Assembly (NCBI GenBank): GCA_900466875.1 | Contig: UBNQ01000023.1 | Location: 62,001 to 126,000 of the forward strand | Direction of reading: 5' to 3' | Source of the DNA: Hyphomicrobiales bacterium | GTDB taxonomy: Bacteria; Pseudomonadota; Alphaproteobacteria; Rhizobiales; Rhizobiaceae | DNA: 64,000 nucleotides | Shown here: piece after piece, positions 42,372-50,743 of the stretch | Layout of the letters: the number at the start of each line of letters is the position of its first letter | How positions within the stretch are numbered: the first letter of the stretch is position 1 | Made by a program: the position numbers and the translations under genes | Notes under the pieces: model-generated | The model's database searches: none | Told to the model about the DNA's origin: nothing | What the model saw: the letters and a program-made list of their open reading frames with translations, nothing else

Positions 42372-42589
42372 TTGGCATAAGTCGGCCAAGCGGATTTCAG
42401 TTGATATTCGCTTGGCCCTGATGACCCGGCCGGATTATTTACTCCGATCGGAATGATAGTGCGCTGCGGCAAGGTATCGTTCATCCTATCGCCCTAATCT
42501 GGTTGTCTCAATTATGATGGCTGCGCTAACCGAAGGTTGGCGCGCCATTTTCTTTTGTCGTGCACGAGGGTCGAAAGGCATATCCGGGG

Positions 42590-44848
42590 ATGATGAGGCA
42601 ATACGAGCTCGTTGAGCGGGTGCAGAAATACAAGCCCGACGCCAATGAAGCTCTTCTCAACAAGGCCTATGTTTACGCCATGCAGAAGCATGGCCAGCAG
42701 AAGCGTGCTTCCGGCGATCCCTATATCTCTCATCCGCTCGAAGTTGCGGCCATCCTCACCGACATGCATCTCGACGAGTCGACCATCGCGGTGGCGCTCC
42801 TCCACGATACGATCGAGGACACGACGGCGACCCGCGCCGAAATCGACGAATTGTTCGGCGAGGATATCGGCCGTCTCGTCGAGGGACTGACCAAGCTGAA
42901 GCGCCTCGACCTCGTGTCGAAAAAGGCCAAGCAGGCCGAAAACCTGCGCAAGCTGCTGCTCGCCATTTCCGACGACGTGCGCGTGCTCCTCGTCAAGCTC
43001 GCCGATCGCCTGCACAACATGCGCACGCTCGATCACATGAAGGCCGAGCAGAAGGCACGCATTTCCGAAGAGACGATGGAAATCTATGCGCCGCTCGCCG
43101 GTCGCATGGGTATGCAGGACATGCGCGACGAGCTGGAGGACCTGTCCTTCCAGTACATCAACCCGGAAGCCTACGAGACCGTCACGCAGCGCCTGGCGGA
43201 CCTGTCTGCCCGCAACGAAGGCCTGATCAAGAAGATCGAGGACGAGCTGCGCGAACTTCTGGTCGCCAACGGCCTGAACGGCACCTTCGTCAAGGGACGG
43301 CAGAAGAAGCCCTATTCGGTCTTCCGCAAGATGCAGTCCAAGTCGCTCTCCTTCGAACAGCTGTCGGATGTCTACGGTTTCCGCATCATCGTCGATGACA
43401 TTGCCTGCTGCTACAAGGCGCTCGGCATCGTCCACACCCGCTGGCGCGTCGTTCCCGGCCGGTTCAAGGATTATATCTCCAATCCCAAGCAGAACGACTA
43501 CCGCTCGATCCACACGACGATCGTCGGCCCGTCGCGCCAGCGTATCGAGCTGCAGATCCGCACCCAGCTGATGCAGGAAATCGCCGAATACGGCATCGCC
43601 GCGCATACGCTCTACAAGGACGGCCAGTCCGTTGCGGGCAGGGGGCCTGCCAAGGGCGATGAACTTCTGCCGAAGGAGAGTAATGCCTATTCCTGGCTGC
43701 GCCACACGATCGAATCGCTTGCCGAAGGCGACAACCCGGAAGAGTTCCTCGAACACACCAAACTCGAACTGTTTCAGGATCAGGTCTTCTGCTTCACGCC
43801 CAAGGGCAAGCTGATCGCGCTGCCGCGCGGCGCAACCCCGATCGATTTCGCCTATGCAGTCCACACCAATATCGGTGACACCACCGTCGGCGCCAAGATC
43901 AACGGCCGCATCATGCCGCTGGTCACGCGCCTCAACAATGGCGACGAGGTGGAGATCATCCGTTCCGGCGTTCAGGTGCCGCCGGCTGCCTGGGAAGAGA
44001 TCGTCGTCACCGGCAAGGCGCGCTCGGCCATCCGCCGCGCCACCCGAATGGCGATCCGCAAGCAATATGCCGGCCTCGGCCACCGTATTCTGGAGCGCAC
44101 CTTCGAGCGCGCCGGAAAGGTATTTTCCCGCGAGGCGCTGAAGCCCGCTCTGCACCGGCTGGCCCAGAAGGATGTCGAGGACACGATCGCCTCCGTCGGC
44201 CGCGGCGAACTCTCCTCGCTCGACGTTCTGCGCGCCGTCTTCCCGGACTACAAGGACGAACGCGTCACGGTAAAGCCGTCTGCTGACGAAGGCTGGTTCA
44301 ACGTGCCGAGTGGCTCGGGCATGATGTTCAAGCTTCCGGCCCGCTCGCAAACCGACCTGGAAAATGCCCAGGCCGCCGGACTTGTCGCCACGCTTCTCCC
44401 GATCCGTGGCCTGTCGTCCAACACCCAGGTGCGTTTCGCCCCGAGCGGCGCCGTCCCGGGCGATCGCATCGTCGGCATCATGGATGCGGGCAAGAGCAAG
44501 GGCATCACCATCTACCCGATCCAGGCGCCGGCGCTGCAGAAATTCGATGACGAGCCGGAACGTTGGATTGATGTCCGCTGGGATCTGGACGAGGCCAACA
44601 AATCGCGCTTCCCGGCAAAGCTCGCGGTCAACACGATCAACGAGCCGGGCACGCTTGCGACCGTTGCAAAGACGATCGGCGCTCTGGACATCAACATCCG
44701 CACGCTAGCCATGGGCTCAAATCGCGCCGACGATTTCTCCGAGCTCTCCATGGAAGTGGAAGTCTGGGACCTGCGCCAGCTGAACCAGCTGTTGTCCCAG
44801 CTGAAGGAGTTGGACTGCGTGGCGAATTTGAAGCGGATTTACGATTGA
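42590..44848 (+). CDS. rsh: Bifunctional (p)ppGpp synthetase/hydrolase
   Basis: Makes and degrades the stringent-response alarmone. The 752-residue product has the HD hydrolase domain with His48, His72-Asp73 and Glu76-Asp77 (HDTIEDT), so the hydrolase site is intact; a synthetase domain around 250-330 (YGFRIIVDD, FKDYISNPKQNDYRSIHTT, RIELQIRT); TGS near 398-460 (VFCFTPKGKLIALPRG, IDFAYAVHTNIGD); a helical region; and a C-terminal ACT domain (678-752). ATG 42590 gives the usual MMRQYELVERVQKYKP start; a GTG at 42560 would add ten residues. A terminator follows. Rhizobia carry one such long RSH enzyme (also called rel or relA). It is next to rpoZ. Confidence 0.97.
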   Translation: MMRQYELVERVQKYKPDANEALLNKAYVYAMQKHGQQKRASGDPYISHPLEVAAILTDMHLDESTIAVALLHDTIEDTTATRAEIDELFGEDIGRLVEGLTKLKRLDLVSKKAKQAENLRKLLLAISDDVRVLLVKLADRLHNMRTLDHMKAEQKARISEETMEIYAPLAGRMGMQDMRDELEDLSFQYINPEAYETVTQRLADLSARNEGLIKKIEDELRELLVANGLNGTFVKGRQKKPYSVFRKMQSKSLSFEQLSDVYGFRIIVDDIACCYKALGIVHTRWRVVPGRFKDYISNPKQNDYRSIHTTIVGPSRQRIELQIRTQLMQEIAEYGIAAHTLYKDGQSVAGRGPAKGDELLPKESNAYSWLRHTIESLAEGDNPEEFLEHTKLELFQDQVFCFTPKGKLIALPRGATPIDFAYAVHTNIGDTTVGAKINGRIMPLVTRLNNGDEVEIIRSGVQVPPAAWEEIVVTGKARSAIRRATRMAIRKQYAGLGHRILERTFERAGKVFSREALKPALHRLAQKDVEDTIASVGRGELSSLDVLRAVFPDYKDERVTVKPSADEGWFNVPSGSGMMFKLPARSQTDLENAQAAGLVATLLPIRGLSSNTQVRFAPSGAVPGDRIVGIMDAGKSKGITIYPIQAPALQKFDDEPERWIDVRWDLDEANKSRFPAKLAVNTINEPGTLATVAKTIGALDINIRTLAMGSNRADDFSELSMEVEVWDLRQLNQLLSQLKELDCVANLKRIYD

Positions 44849-44868
44849 GTGCGCTGGGATAGGCAGCT

Positions 44869-44897
44869 AGCGGTCATGTTTGATGTGACCGCTTTTG
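44869..44897 (+). terminator. Rho-independent terminator of rsh
   Basis: AGCGGTCA (44869-44876) pairs with TGACCGCT (44886-44893) around a nine-base loop, followed by TTTGG on the plus strand. Confidence 0.7.
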
Positions 44898-44929
44898 GTT
44901 CGAAGCGGCCATTCCCTAAGCAACTGAAA

Positions 44930-45670
44930 TCAGGTTTGCTTCGTCGCGCCAAGGAGAAGAACGGGTGGGCGGCGAAGGTTGATTGACAACGAAGGCCTTT
45001 CAGTCAAAGCCTGTTCGGTTGGCTTGGGCTCTTTAAAGTGATCGAGACGGAACCCTGCGTTTAGCAGCACGCTGACGTATGTCTCAGTCGTTCGATGGTA
45101 CTTCAGGACATCATCCACAAACCACGTTGTTTGTCTAATCCCTTCATCTTGATACCTGTCAAGTGGCCAATTGGTTGGCAGACCATCCTCGTCACGAAGC
45201 CAGCCAATCGGGTTTGCTGTGCAGCTAGGGTGCTCAACGGAGAAGATAAACTTTCCACCTGCCGTGAGGGAGCCGTAAACGATGTTCACCACCGCTTTGT
45301 AATCTTCTACGTAATGAAGGGCCATCGAAGAGACAATTAAATCAAAGCCTTCGCTAGAAGGTCTGTATCCCTCTATCGAATGGCAAATGTAATCGATTGA
45401 GGCATCATCGGTCAGCTTTCGCGCCTCGGAAATCATGTTCTGCGACACATCCAGCGCGACCACTGAATTTGCCCCAATCGATCGGGCATGTCGCGCGAAG
45501 TCGCCGAAACCGCAGCCTAGATCAAGTATCCGTGCACCCGCCAGGTCTGGCAGCAGTTCGCGCAGAGCAGGCATTTCCAAGGCGCCATTAAGCCCCGTGT
45601 CAGCTTGCCGGAGATTCTTGTAGCCTTCGAAAAAAATCGGTTCGTCATAGATGTTCTGCGGCATGGGCAC
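44930..45670 (-). CDS. Class I SAM-dependent methyltransferase
   Basis: A 246-residue methyltransferase of the UbiE/MPMT type. The SAM-binding glycine motif is ARILDLGCGFGDFARHA (about 45-61), the acidic motif II ALDVSQNMISEA is at 73-84, and FDLIVSSMALHYV (about 107-119) is motif post-II. The C-terminal part (about 160-246) has a variable substrate cap. The gene is convergent with rsh. The region looks AT-richer than its neighbours, with less codon bias, which suggests lateral acquisition. Substrate unknown; small molecules are most likely. An alternative start at 45664 changes little. Confidence 0.85.
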   Translation of the reverse strand: MPMPQNIYDEPIFFEGYKNLRQADTGLNGALEMPALRELLPDLAGARILDLGCGFGDFARHARSIGANSVVALDVSQNMISEARKLTDDASIDYICHSIEGYRPSSEGFDLIVSSMALHYVEDYKAVVNIVYGSLTAGGKFIFSVEHPSCTANPIGWLRDEDGLPTNWPLDRYQDEGIRQTTWFVDDVLKYHRTTETYVSVLLNAGFRLDHFKEPKPTEQALTERPSLSINLRRPPVLLLGATKQT

Positions 45671-45775
45671 CGATAAATGTTTGGTTACGAAATAATGTCT
45701 CGTTAGTCCCGTGCGATGACAGTTCTATGACCGCTATTGCGGCAAAGCTGCTGTCCTATCCAGCACAGAGAAATG

Positions 45776-45798
45776 AAAAAGGGCGCCCATGGCGCCCC
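45776..45798 (-). terminator. Rho-independent terminator of uppP
   Basis: GGGCGCC (45781-45787) pairs with GGCGCCC (45791-45797) around a three-base loop, with AAAAA upstream on the plus strand, read as a U-run on the minus strand. It ends the uppP transcript. Confidence 0.8.
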
Positions 45799-45824
45799 AA
45801 ATCATCGAAAACATGGCCTGCCGC

Positions 45825-46658
45825 TCAGATCGGGCTGACATAGCCGAACCCGAGCAGTCCCAGCAGCAGCACCCCGAGTGCCACGCGATACCAGACGAAG
45901 GGCATGTAGCTCTTGGTGGAGACGAGTTTCAGGAACCAGACGATCACGGCGTAACCGACGACGAAGGCGATCAGAGTTGCAAGCGCGGTCGGGCCAGCGG
46001 CAACAGCGGTCTCTTCGCCCATCGTCTTGAACAGCTGGTAGAAGCCCGATCCGAACACCGCGGGAACGGCGAGCAGGAACGAGTAACGGGCCGCCGCTTC
46101 ACGCGTATAGCCCATCAGCAGGCCGGCGGTGATCGTGCCGCCAGAGCGCGACACGCCGGGTATCAGTGCCATCGCCTGCGCGAAACCGAAGATGATGCCG
46201 TCGCGCCAGATGAGTTGCTTCAGCGCATATTTCTTCTTGCCGATCCGGTCGGCAACGCCGAGGATCAGGCCGAAGGCGATGAGCATGACGGCGGTGATAT
46301 ACATGTTTCGCAGGCCGTGCTCGATCTGGTCCTTGAAGGCGAGCCCGAGAATGATGATCGGCAGCGAGCCGATGATGATCAGCCAGCCCATGCGGGCCGC
46401 ATCCTTGTCGTATTCGCCGATCCTGAACACCTGGCGCAGCCAGGCGGTGGCGATATTGATGATGTCCTTCCAGAAATAGACGAGAACCGCCGTTTCCGTG
46501 CCAAGCTGGGTGATGGCCGTGAATGCCGCGCCGGGATCGGTCCCCGATGGCAGGAATTCGCCGAGGATGCGCAGATGCGCACTGGAAGAAACCGGCAGGA
46601 ATTCGGTCAATCCCTGGACAAGTCCGAGGATGGCGGCATCAGTCCAACTCACGCTCAT
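45825..46658 (-). CDS. uppP: Undecaprenyl-diphosphatase (BacA/UppP family)
   Basis: Integral membrane phosphatase that recycles undecaprenyl diphosphate, the carrier for peptidoglycan and lipid-linked sugars; overexpression gives bacitracin resistance. The 277-residue product has eight helices and both signature motifs: [14 protein letters not shown] (15-28) with the catalytic acidic and Ser residues, and [18 protein letters not shown] (about 162-180). It supplies undecaprenyl phosphate that the glycosylation cluster at 17-21 kb would use. It is preceded by 283 bases without a gene and is followed by a terminator. Position in the rsh-acpS interval looks like an insertion; see findings. Confidence 0.95.
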   Translation of the reverse strand: MSVSWTDAAILGLVQGLTEFLPVSSSAHLRILGEFLPSGTDPGAAFTAITQLGTETAVLVYFWKDIINIATAWLRQVFRIGEYDKDAARMGWLIIIGSLPIIILGLAFKDQIEHGLRNMYITAVMLIAFGLILGVADRIGKKKYALKQLIWRDGIIFGFAQAMALIPGVSRSGGTITAGLLMGYTREAAARYSFLLAVPAVFGSGFYQLFKTMGEETAVAAGPTALATLIAFVVGYAVIVWFLKLVSTKSYMPFVWYRVALGVLLLGLLGFGYVSPI

Positions 46659-46883
46659 GGCAGCTCCGAAGGTTGGGGATAGGCTTCACGGATAAGACAG
46701 GATTTCCGGGGAGGGCTGGAAACAGTCTTTGCATAGGTCTGGCAGCTTGCGATCGTCAAGCTGCAAAGCTTGGAACCGCTCAATGTGACAATTCTACGGT
46801 ACTCGACGCATGTCTCAAACATATCACGGGTATGCCAAGCGCTGCGGGCGCAAATCCGATCGCCAGCCTGCCCCCGATCACTT

Positions 46884-46916
46884 ACGAAAAACGGGCCGGA
46901 TTGCTCCGGCCCGTTT
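46884..46916 (-). terminator. Rho-independent terminator of the SMP-30 gene
   Basis: A perfect 12-bp stem AAACGGGCCGGA (46889-46900)/TCCGGCCCGTTT (46905-46916) with loop TTGC, followed on the minus strand by UUUUU-C (A-run at 46887-46891). Confidence 0.9.
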
Positions 46917-46941
46917 CCTGATACACCATGCTGTCCGATAA

Positions 46942-47985
46942 TCAGACGGCGCCGCGGGTCTCGACATAAAGCGCATAGACCGAGTGGCTGGACGCCATAT
47001 AGAGGCGGTTCTTTTTCTTGCCGCCGAAGACCAGGTTCGGGCACCGTTCAGGCAGCTTGATGAAGCCGATTGCCTTGCCGTCCTTGTTGAACACCTTCAC
47101 GCCGTTCAACTCTTCCGGCCTGGCACCGGCCGCACCTGACGAACCCCAGCCGCACCACAGATTGCCGTCGACGTCGACCTTGAAGCCGTCAAGGCCGCCA
47201 TTGTCGTCGGCGGTGATCAGCGCCTTCTTGTTGGAAACGGTCTTGCCGTCCTTGGATACGTCGTAGGACCAGACGATGCGGTAAGGCTGTGCACGGCCTT
47301 CAACGACATAGAGCTTCTTCTCGTCTTCGGAAAAGGCAATGCCGTTCGGGCCCTTCAGTTCGTCGGTGATGAGCGACAACTCGCCTTCTGCAGAGATGCG
47401 ATAAACGGAATGCGGCAGTTCCGGATCGGCTTTTTCGCCTTCCCACATGCCGGAAATGCCGAATGGCGGGTCGGTGAACCACAGCGAGCCGTCCGACTTG
47501 CAGACGATGTCGTTCGGCGAATTCAGCTTCTTGCCCTTGTAGTTATCGGCAAGAACCGTGATCGAACCGTCTTGCTCCGTACGAGTGACGCGACGGGTCA
47601 GGTGCTCGCAGGCAATCAGGCGACCCTGAAGATCGCGGCAATGGCCGTTGGCATAGTTCGAGTTGGCGTCGAACACGCTCCAGGTCTCGTTCGTTTCATC
47701 GAACTTCATGACGCGATTGTTCGGGATATCGCTGACCAGCAGATACTTGCCGTCACTGAAATAGACCGGGCCTTCCAGCCAGCGTGCGCCGGTGGCGACC
47801 TGTTCCAGCGAGGCGCTTGCGACGCGGTATTTTGCAAAGCTCGGGTCGAGAACCTGAATGGCCGGATCGGGATAGATCGGGGAGGGGGTGAAACCGATTG
47901 CCTGCGCGGAGGCGATCTTTGTGGTGACGGCGGTTGCTGCTACGGCAGCACCGAATGTCATGAGGTTGCGGCGGCTAAGATCCAC
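46942..47985 (-). CDS. Tat-exported SMP-30/gluconolactonase-type protein
   Basis: A 347-residue six-bladed beta-propeller of the SMP-30/gluconolactonase/LRE-like group, which usually hydrolyses sugar lactones. The N-terminus MDLSRRNLMTFGAAVAATAVTTKIASAQA is a clear twin-arginine signal (SRRNLM), with cleavage at AQA. Metal-coordinating and propeller motifs are seen in EGPVYFSDGKYLLVSDIPNNRVMKF, NSPNDIVCKSDGSLWFTDPPFG and NGIAFSEDEKKLYVVEG. The fold holds Ca2+ or Zn2+. The lactone substrate is unknown; several sugar acids would fit. Monocistronic, with a strong terminator; located between uppP and the chemoreceptors. Confidence 0.9.
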   Translation of the reverse strand: MDLSRRNLMTFGAAVAATAVTTKIASAQAIGFTPSPIYPDPAIQVLDPSFAKYRVASASLEQVATGARWLEGPVYFSDGKYLLVSDIPNNRVMKFDETNETWSVFDANSNYANGHCRDLQGRLIACEHLTRRVTRTEQDGSITVLADNYKGKKLNSPNDIVCKSDGSLWFTDPPFGISGMWEGEKADPELPHSVYRISAEGELSLITDELKGPNGIAFSEDEKKLYVVEGRAQPYRIVWSYDVSKDGKTVSNKKALITADDNGGLDGFKVDVDGNLWCGWGSSGAAGARPEELNGVKVFNKDGKAIGFIKLPERCPNLVFGGKKKNRLYMASSHSVYALYVETRGAV

Positions 47986-48367
47986 GGGAAAAGTCCTTCG
48001 ATAATAGTCGTTGATTTCATATCAATCTGCCCGCTTGCGGGAGGCGGCAATCATCGCCTTCGCGCCGTGTTAGCCTCGCGACATTGTGCACCGCAATATA
48101 AATTTGAGATGTTCTCCCCCCATGATTAAGGAGGGATGAAGGGATCTTTGAGCGCAGTTCGCCCTCGAATCTTCCCGTTTGTCAAAAACTATAACGCAAT
48201 GCAGCAAATGTAAGATTTTTTTATGAAAGTCGCCCTAGGGTGCGGCAAGGACACGTGATCGCCTTGCCGATCCCCCACGCGCATGATGCGCGCCGTCAAA
48301 GACGGTTCCTGAATTTTCTCCTCTTTCCCCGAATGCGTGTTTTCAGTTTTCCTGAGAAGGTCCCCCC
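47986..48367. other. Upstream region of the first chemoreceptor gene
   Basis: There is no gene in these 382 bases. The part from about 48210 to 48290 shares a promoter-like block with the region before the second chemoreceptor: TAAGATTTTTTTAT at 48211, CTAGGG at 48235 and the palindrome CGCGCATGATGCGCG at 48278. The upstream part also holds the promoter of the divergent SMP-30 gene. Confidence 0.6.
48278..48292. promoter_or_regulatory. Palindrome upstream of the first chemoreceptor
   Basis: CGCGCAT-G-ATGCGCG is a perfect 7-bp inverted repeat around one central base, 76 bases before the start codon. It recurs with one mismatch before the second chemoreceptor at 50536-50550, at nearly the same distance (70 and 73 bases) from a shared TAAGATTTT box. 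Confidence 0.6.
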
Positions 48368-50290
48368 ATGCTCAAGAACTTAAAGATCAAGACCAAGTTT
48401 TTGATGGCGATTGCCATCCTTGGCGTCATTTCGCTTGCCGGTCTGTTGTTCGTTACCCAGCGTTTTAGCGCCGCAAACCAATCCTATTCGAATTTCTTGC
48501 ATAACGAGAGCACGGCTGCGACCTTTGTTCCGCGTGGTGCCGCCGGCATGTGGACGGCAACGACCTGGCTCAGCCGCGCCCTGGCGCAGGATCCCCAGTC
48601 CGCCGCCTTTAAGGATCTTTCCGAGCGTTTCGGCAAGGAAATCACCGGTGCGCGCGCCCGTCTGGCGCAGGTGCCCGGCCTTGTTCCGAGCCGTCAGGCT
48701 GCAACCGACGAGTTGCTGGCAGGTGCGGACAAGCTGAAGGCCATCGGTGACGATCTGCTGAAGGCTCACGTCGACGGTGATGTAGCCAGGGTCAACACTC
48801 TGGAAGCCGATCTCGACAAGGCCATCGTCGAACTATCGCCGAAGTTCGGCGCAAGCAACGGTGCCATGGCAGACCTGATCAAGAACGGCGGCGATACGCT
48901 GTCGGCCGAAGTGTCCTCGACCATCCAGTTCGCCATCATCGGCATGCTGATCGGCATTGCCGTTGCCATCGTTCTCGCGCTGACGATTGCCCAGAAGGGC
49001 ATCACCGCTCCAATGGCTCTCCTGCGTGAACGCATGGCGTCGCTCGCAGCCGGCGAGACCCGCTCTGAAGTCGATGGCCTAGACCGCAAGGACGAAATCG
49101 GCCAGATGGCTGAAGCGGTTGAAATCTTCCGCCATAACGCCCTTGAGCGCACACGCCTTGAACAGGAAGCCGATGACAATCGCAGCCTGTCCGAGAAGGA
49201 GCGCATCGAGCGCGAAGCCGCCAAGGCCCGCGAAGCCACCGACGTCAAGTTTGCTGTCGACAATATCGCCCAGGCGCTGAGCCAGCTGTCTGACGGCAAC
49301 GTCTCCTATCGCATCGAACAGCCGTTCACGGCAGCACTCGATGGCGTCCGCAATGACTTCAACGCCTCGGCGTCCAAGCTTCAGGCGGCTCTTGAACAGG
49401 TTGCTGAAAACGCTCGCAGCATCGAAGCCGGTTCGGCCGAGATCAAGTCGGCAGCAGACGATCTTGCCAAGCGCACCGAACAGCAGGCAGCTTCGGTGGA
49501 AGAAACCGCCGCCGCTCTGGAAGAAATCACCACCACGGTGAAGGATGCCGCTCGCCGTGCCACGGAAGCCGGCAATCTGGTGGCCCGCACCCGACAGGGC
49601 GCGGAAAAGTCCGGCGAAGTCGTACAAAAGGCCGTCCAGGCGATGGAAGCGATCGAAAAGTCGTCCGGCGAGATCGGCAACATCATCGGCGTCATCGATG
49701 ACATAGCCTTCCAGACGAACCTCCTGGCCCTGAACGCGGGTGTCGAGGCTGCACGCGCCGGTGAAGCTGGCAAGGGTTTTGCGGTCGTCGCCCAGGAAGT
49801 GCGCGAACTGGCTCAACGTTCGGCCAACGCCGCCAAGGAAATCAAGACGCTGATCAATGCGTCGAACGAGCAGGTCCAGAACGGCGTGCATCTCGTCGGC
49901 GAAACCGGCAAGGCGCTGCACACGATCGTCTCGGAAGTCCAGGAGATCAACCGCAACGTCAACGCGATCGTTGAGAGCGCGCAGGAGCAGTCTTCGGGCC
50001 TGCAGCAGATCAACACCGCGGTCAACACGATGGACCAGGACACGCAGAAGAACGCTGCCATGGTGGAAGAGCAGACGGCGGCAAGTCACGGTCTCGCTCG
50101 CGACGCCGCCTCGCTTAACGCGCTTCTCGCCCAGTTCAAGCTGTCGGTTCAGACCTACAAGTCGACCGTTCGCGCAGTTCGGGCAAACGAAACGCCTGCC
50201 GCTTCGCCGGCGCGCGCTCTAAGCCGCAAGCTGGCCGGCGCCTTTTCCGGCAATGCCGCGGTCAAGAACGAGAGCTGGGAAGAGTTTTAA
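48368..50290 (+). CDS. Methyl-accepting chemotaxis protein (first of tandem pair)
   Basis: A 640-residue chemoreceptor. TM1 is at about 11-30, a helical periplasmic sensor at 31-186, TM2 at 187-208, HAMP at about 210-262, a second HAMP-like segment ([24 protein letters not shown], about 297-320), and the MA signalling domain, whose hairpin tip has [32 protein letters not shown] near 435-466. The C-terminal tail ends ESWEEF, a likely CheR/CheB docking pentapeptide (WEEF type). The sensor is unlike named classes; ligand unknown. It is the first of two paralogues, and its upstream region is partly duplicated before the second. No che genes adjoin it. Confidence 0.94.
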   Translation: MLKNLKIKTKFLMAIAILGVISLAGLLFVTQRFSAANQSYSNFLHNESTAATFVPRGAAGMWTATTWLSRALAQDPQSAAFKDLSERFGKEITGARARLAQVPGLVPSRQAATDELLAGADKLKAIGDDLLKAHVDGDVARVNTLEADLDKAIVELSPKFGASNGAMADLIKNGGDTLSAEVSSTIQFAIIGMLIGIAVAIVLALTIAQKGITAPMALLRERMASLAAGETRSEVDGLDRKDEIGQMAEAVEIFRHNALERTRLEQEADDNRSLSEKERIEREAAKAREATDVKFAVDNIAQALSQLSDGNVSYRIEQPFTAALDGVRNDFNASASKLQAALEQVAENARSIEAGSAEIKSAADDLAKRTEQQAASVEETAAALEEITTTVKDAARRATEAGNLVARTRQGAEKSGEVVQKAVQAMEAIEKSSGEIGNIIGVIDDIAFQTNLLALNAGVEAARAGEAGKGFAVVAQEVRELAQRSANAAKEIKTLINASNEQVQNGVHLVGETGKALHTIVSEVQEINRNVNAIVESAQEQSSGLQQINTAVNTMDQDTQKNAAMVEEQTAASHGLARDAASLNALLAQFKLSVQTYKSTVRAVRANETPAASPARALSRKLAGAFSGNAAVKNESWEEF

Positions 50291-50358
50291 GCCCGGTTCT
50301 CCCTGATTGCCCTAGGCCGTCTAAGTCTTGAGACGGCAGGTCGATTTCGCGAAATGTA

Positions 50359-50391
50359 AAAGGGCCGCAGGCATCATGTCTGCGGCCCTTT
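50359..50391 (+). terminator. Rho-independent terminator of the first chemoreceptor gene
   Basis: AAAGGGCCGCAG (50359-50370) pairs with CTGCGGCCCTTT (50380-50391), a 12-bp stem with loop GCATCATGT, followed by CGTTTC. Confidence 0.85.
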
Positions 50392-50535
50392 CGTTTCAGG
50401 TCTTGTTGAGAGCGAAAAGTAAAATGCGACATTTTGTCGTAAATTTCTCGGAAGTCGATACAACGTAAGATTTTATTATAAGGCTCGGTTCTAGGGTTCT
50501 CCTCGGGACATTCGAGATACCCCCTTGCTCTCAAG

Positions 50536-50550
50536 CGCGCATGATGTGCG
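50536..50550. promoter_or_regulatory. Palindrome upstream of the second chemoreceptor
   Basis: CGCGCATGATGTGCG, one mismatch from the perfect palindrome at 48278-48292, 194 bases before the start codon of the second receptor and 70 bases beyond the TAAGATTTT box. Confidence 0.55.
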
Positions 50551-50743
50551 CCGCCTCTTCCATGTCGAATGGTCGGACGGCTCCTGTTTGACTGGCTCTT
50601 TCGTCGGGAGCCTGCACTGCTGTGCCCGGCGTCATCTTCGTGACGCTCTGCGCCGCAGCAAATAGACTTGCGCATCCTGCCTCCGAGAGCCAGCCCGGCT
50701 TTCGGCACGATGTGTTGAGTTCATCGTGTTGTGGAGGTATCCG

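Larger units (their letters stand above)
50291..50743. other. Region between the two chemoreceptor genes
   Basis: No gene is supported. It has the terminator of the first gene (50359-50391), then the duplicated upstream block: TAAGATTTTATTAT at 50466, CTAGGG near 50491, and the palindrome at 50536-50550, all in the same order as before the first chemoreceptor. Confidence 0.65.

Noticed and set aside
42384-42417. Inverted repeat GGCCAAGCG/CGCTTGGCC after rpoZ as terminator
   Set aside because: The loop is long (16 bases) and no U-run follows; kept only as a comment in the rpoZ entry.
42512-44350. A 612-codon open frame antisense to the (p)ppGpp enzyme gene
   Set aside because: Codon-phase shadow; the plus strand has all HD, synthetase, TGS and ACT motifs.
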